Assembly: GCA_900319105.1 (NCBI GenBank)
Contig: ONND01000011.1
Coordinates: forward strand, 1-54,661
DNA from: an uncultured Bacteroidales bacterium
Lineage (GTDB): Bacteria; Bacteroidota; Bacteroidia; Bacteroidales; Paludibacteraceae
Reading direction: 5' to 3'
Length of the DNA: 54,661 bases
Made by a program: the position numbers and the translations under genes. The stretch's first letter is position 1. Each line of letters opens with the position of its first letter. Under the pieces are notes generated by a model. The model did not search any database. It had not been told where the DNA came from and saw only the letters and a program-made list of their open reading frames with translations. Shown here in pieces: positions 52,297-54,661 of this stretch.

Positions 52297-53609
52297 ACTG
52301 GGAGAATCGTTGTTTGCTGCTGTTGCTCATAATCTTTTGTAGTAATTAGGAAACGTTTACTTACTCTGGATGGATACTTACTACAGAATTCGTCTAATGA
52401 TTGATGCGTTTTATAACCGGAAGACTTAACTTCCAATGGCCATAATTTGCTTTCTTTAGACAATAGAAAATCTACTTCATACAAGCGTTTTCCATCTTCG
52501 CTTGGGAAAGTGTAATAGAATAGTTTCTGTCCGGTTGCAACAATCGTTTGCGCCACGATGTTCTCGTAAATATAACCCAAATTGGTTTGCAATTTATCGT
52601 TAAGTAATTTAGAATAAATGATATTCTCCGTTACGTCCTTATCCCAAAAAGCAAGTGTCACAAATAGTCCTGTGTCAGCCAAAAACATTTTATAGCGCTC
52701 TTGATCTTGCGTAAGTGACATGCCAACGTTTGGGTCATTACAACGATAGCACATAAGAACGGTCTTGCTATCCTCCAAATCGTTAAGGAATTCCAACATT
52801 TTGTCTCCTTTAACCTCGCCGATGGCTTGATACGGCATATAGCGAGACACGTTATTACTCAGTTGCGCAGGGATATTCAAAAAAAGTTTCTCCACTCTCC
52901 CTGTCGGATCTATCTTGCGAAAATCGTCCAGATAGAGTTTGATAATGTCTCGTTTGACTTGATCCACATCGCTAAGGTTATTCGTATCAAGATAAGCATT
53001 CACAGCCTGTGGCATACCCCCAACAAGCATATACAATCTAAAATCGCGCATAGCTTTGCGATGAGTCGGTCCTAAAGGTATTCCTTTTTGATAGAATTGT
53101 GGCAACAGATCCGGAGTCACCTCATCTGCTAAAGCCCATCGGAACTCGTCATAATCCATTGGGTACATGGAAATTCGTGTCTCTTCGCTGGGAATGGTGA
53201 TGTCTTTGGTGTTCTTTTTGATACTGATAAGCGAACCTGTTTCGATAAAATCATATCGACCATCTGCAACCAAGTATTTGATAGCCTGCCGCGCGATGGG
53301 AAATTTTTGCACTTCGTCAAAGATAATAAGCGAATCGCGTTCGTATAGTTTGACATGTGTTTGCTGTTGCAACAACATGAAGAACATATTCATGTCTGTC
53401 AGGTCATCAAACAAATCTCTTATTGCCTGCGTCGTATTATTAAAATCGATTAGAATATACGATTTATATTCGCTCTGCGCAAATTGTTTCACAATTGTTG
53501 ATTTTCCCACACGACGTGCACCCTCTATGAGCAAGGCGGTTGCACCTTTGCGTTGTTCTTTCCATCGGAGCAATTTCTCATAAATCTTGCGTTTAAATAC
53601 TCTTTCCAT
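52272..53609 (-). CDS. AAA ATPase with DUF4143
   Basis: 445 aa. Walker A EGARRVGKST near residue 32, Walker B LIIFDEVQKFP, sensor ETGSLIS, then DUF4143 with a PD-(D/E)XK-like core YEVDFLLSKESKLWPLEVKSS. This Bacteroidota-rich family is of unknown role, often mobile and sometimes linked to defence or toxin-like modules. Codon use is more AT-rich than the neighbours, the gene is flanked by imperfect direct repeats and it has helically phased repeats in front of its promoter, so recent transfer is likely. Confidence 0.9.
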   Translation of the reverse strand: MERVFKRKIYEKLLRWKEQRKGATALLIEGARRVGKSTIVKQFAQSEYKSYILIDFNNTTQAIRDLFDDLTDMNMFFMLLQQQTHVKLYERDSLIIFDEVQKFPIARQAIKYLVADGRYDFIETGSLISIKKNTKDITIPSEETRISMYPMDYDEFRWALADEVTPDLLPQFYQKGIPLGPTHRKAMRDFRLYMLVGGMPQAVNAYLDTNNLSDVDQVKRDIIKLYLDDFRKIDPTGRVEKLFLNIPAQLSNNVSRYMPYQAIGEVKGDKMLEFLNDLEDSKTVLMCYRCNDPNVGMSLTQDQERYKMFLADTGLFVTLAFWDKDVTENIIYSKLLNDKLQTNLGYIYENIVAQTIVATGQKLFYYTFPSEDGKRLYEVDFLLSKESKLWPLEVKSSGYKTHQSLDEFCSKYPSRVSKRFLITTKDYEQQQQTTILPVYMTSLLK

Positions 53610-53632
53610 ATATCAGTATTTGAAATCCGCTG

Positions 53633-53663
53633 CAAAGTTACATCTTTTTTTCGATATATGCAA
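53633..53663 (-). promoter_or_regulatory. promoter of the AAA ATPase gene
   Basis: Minus strand TTGCATATATC at 53663-53653, A-tract, TAACTTTG at 53640-53633; 23 nt register. Confidence 0.87.
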
Positions 53664-53682
53664 ATATTTTGTGAGATTTTTT

Positions 53683-53781
53683 CGACCGAGCGCGTTTTTT
53701 AATTGTTATAAATATCGACTTAGCGCATTATTTGCACATAGATATATTCGTCTAAGCGCACTTTTTCTTTCCCTATATGGT
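53683..53781. repeat. three 33-bp phased repeats upstream of the ATPase promoter
   Basis: Units begin at 53683, 53716 and 53749 with core CGnCnnAGCGCnnTnTT: CGACCGAGCGCGTTTTTT, CGACTTAGCGCATTATTT, CGTCTAAGCGCACTTTTT. Spacing is exactly 33 bp (about three helical turns). They sit just upstream of the minus-strand promoter. Confidence 0.65.
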
Positions 53782-53930
53782 GAATGTCATATTACCCTTT
53801 TTAAGATTCAATTACGATATCTCGTCGGTATCCTGTCGGTCTATCGTCCCGTATCCGAGTCGTAAGCAAGTCGTGTGCGGCAGGTAAGGGCAAAAGTTTC
53901 CGATTATTAAGATTTGGTCATTATCTAACC

Positions 53931-53950
53931 TCCGCGCAAGGTCCGCGTAA
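53931..53950. repeat. direct repeat right of the AAA ATPase
   Basis: TCCGCGCAAGGTCCGCGTAA; imperfect copy of 52182-52201. Confidence 0.65.
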
Positions 53951-54117
53951 CCTCAGCTGATTTTTGTTATATGAAACGTGGTTTTAAGGTGTATGATTGT
54001 TAAGAATAAGGATTAGAACGCTACTTAACATAAGAGCTGTCAATCAGCCATTCTCAAGCCACTCTTGCGCCACTATTATCCTTCAATATCCATACCCCTC
54101 TATATATAGTCAAGAAA

Positions 54118-54152
54118 GTTGCAAAATCGATCACCTCTTTTGCAACTTTTTT
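54118..54152 (+). terminator. Rho-independent terminator-like hairpin
   Basis: GTTGCAAAA-tcgatcacctc-TTTTGCAAC followed by TTTTTT. No gene on the plus strand ends nearby, so the transcript it would stop is unknown. Confidence 0.6.
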
Positions 54153-54282
54153 CATTTTTTTTGCATTTCGGACCAAAATGCAGGTTTCCAATTGACCTAT
54201 AGCCATATATTTATGTCTATGTTGGTTGCTTCCCTTCTCGGCGGAGCGGTATCGTATTTTGCGATCCATTCGCCGTAATAAT

Positions 54283-54661
54283 CGTGCCCTTGTGGCTAAG
54301 AACGCGATTGGAGGTGGTTGCAGCCACCGGCAGGTAGAGTGTAGGGCGCAGCTGCATTATTAGGGCTCCCACAGATTTTAATCTGTGGGAAGAGGAGGAA
54401 ACACAACCATTACATTTGTTGCAGGGGCTCTGACCTGTTAATCATGGATTGTCGTTTCCGGCGAAGGGCGAACAAACGTGACTGAAAGAGGTAGACCGTA
54501 GGTAGGTATAAAAGAAAACTGCCGGCTTGTTATGAGTCAGCAGTCTTACACAATCCGTACTCGGGTTGCAAGCACAATGTAAAGGAAGTGCCTTTAGCTT
54601 GGCAACAGTTGCAATTTTTTGCTATTTATTGTTATTTAACCGGATCTCCTCATGATAAAGG
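54283..54661 (+). ncRNA. candidate structured RNA or group II intron 5' part, cut by the window edge
   Basis: No ORF, G-rich and full of helices: GGTGG/CCACC near 54312, a perfect TCCCACAGAT-ttta-ATCTGTGGGA hairpin (54367-54390), and a long-range helix GGATTGT/ACAATCC closing about 54446-54557 with an inner CCGGC/GCCGG pair. The segments GGCGAAGGGCGAACAAACGT and GACTGAAAGAGGTAGACCG resemble domain I of bacterial group II introns, and GTGCC near 54289 could be the 5' end. The family is not proven. Confidence 0.35.

Larger units (their letters stand above)
53782..54282. other. gene-free interval
   Basis: Includes a CTGTCGGT-type word repeat (about 53820-53850), the direct repeat at 53931-53950 and a terminator-like hairpin at 54118-54152. 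Small overlapping frames on both strands (54000-54280) match no family convincingly; the minus frame may be the decayed end of a transposase. Confidence 0.5.

Noticed and set aside
54054-54269. Minus-strand 71-aa frame, possibly the end of a transposase
   Set aside because: The phrase ILVRNAKKMKKVA faintly recalls transposase C-termini, but there is no catalytic motif, and the terminator-like hairpin lies inside it. Not strong enough to annotate.

Overview
The window comes from the chromosome of a Bacteroidota bacterium, most likely an uncultured gut-type Bacteroidales. The evidence is: (i) at least seventeen promoters of the Bacteroidota form, with a -33 TTG and a -7 TAnnTTTG exactly 23 nt apart; (ii) the type IX secretion proteins PorU and PorV; (iii) an LptD of the Bacteroidota type; (iv) many SpII lipoproteins; and (v) Bacteroidota-specific families (RluB with a basic N-terminal tail, DUF349, DUF4832/DUF4874). 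I cannot name the genus from sequence alone.

Layout. 1-457: end of an IS3-type element, a candidate structured RNA and the prfB promoter. 458-6928 (+): housekeeping run prfB, small lipoprotein, C1 peptidase, truncated yigZ, acyltransferase, coaD, S41 protease. 6920-12456 (-): a four-gene operon of steroid 5-alpha-reductase-like protein, old-yellow-enzyme reductase, short-chain dehydrogenase and a DUF4832/DUF4874 protein, preceded by an EamA transporter on its own promoter. 13235-24768 (+): lptD, slyD, der, then a FAH-family gene, porU, porV, ispF, a small protein and aroK. 24739-28464 (-): sufE, ftsE, DUF349 protein, SUMF1-domain protein. 28800-29842: CPBP protease and tRNA-Ser(CGA). 29996-38135 (-): two ABC-2 permeases, an MMPL exporter, rluB, rpmF, DUF177 and pheS. 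38329-50242: mostly lipoproteins and flavin/redox enzymes, with an AraC gene broken by a frameshift, a carboxymuconolactone decarboxylase/cupin gene broken by a TGA, a two-gene acyl-CoA dehydratase activase pair and a TetR regulator. 50342-53609: xpt, an acetyltransferase, a YdeI family gene, a flavodoxin-like gene remnant and an AAA/DUF4143 ATPase. 53610-54661: no convincing gene, but phased repeats, a terminator and a structured-RNA candidate running off the edge.

How genes work together. The strongest functional story is the 6920-11411 operon. The trio SRD5A-like 5-alpha-reductase, OYE-type enone reductase and SDR (hydroxysteroid dehydrogenase type) matches the gene set known in gut Bacteroidales for reducing 3-oxo-delta4 bile acids and steroid hormones. 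Its promoter carries an 18-bp perfect palindrome exactly between the -33 and -7 boxes. PorU and PorV make the outer-membrane attachment machinery of type IX secretion, and PorU itself ends in a type IX C-terminal domain.

The unusual feature of the window is sequence that lies on top of the genes. Short word repeats (7-15 nt units repeated 2-6 times, many unrelated word families) fill intergenic gaps, start-codon regions, lipoprotein linkers and interdomain linkers. A second class, GC-rich palindromes of about 25-45 bp, is inserted in frame in at least four proteins and sits at the broken end of yigZ. Both look like mobile or self-expanding filler tolerated at protein surfaces, analogous to Rickettsia palindromic elements.
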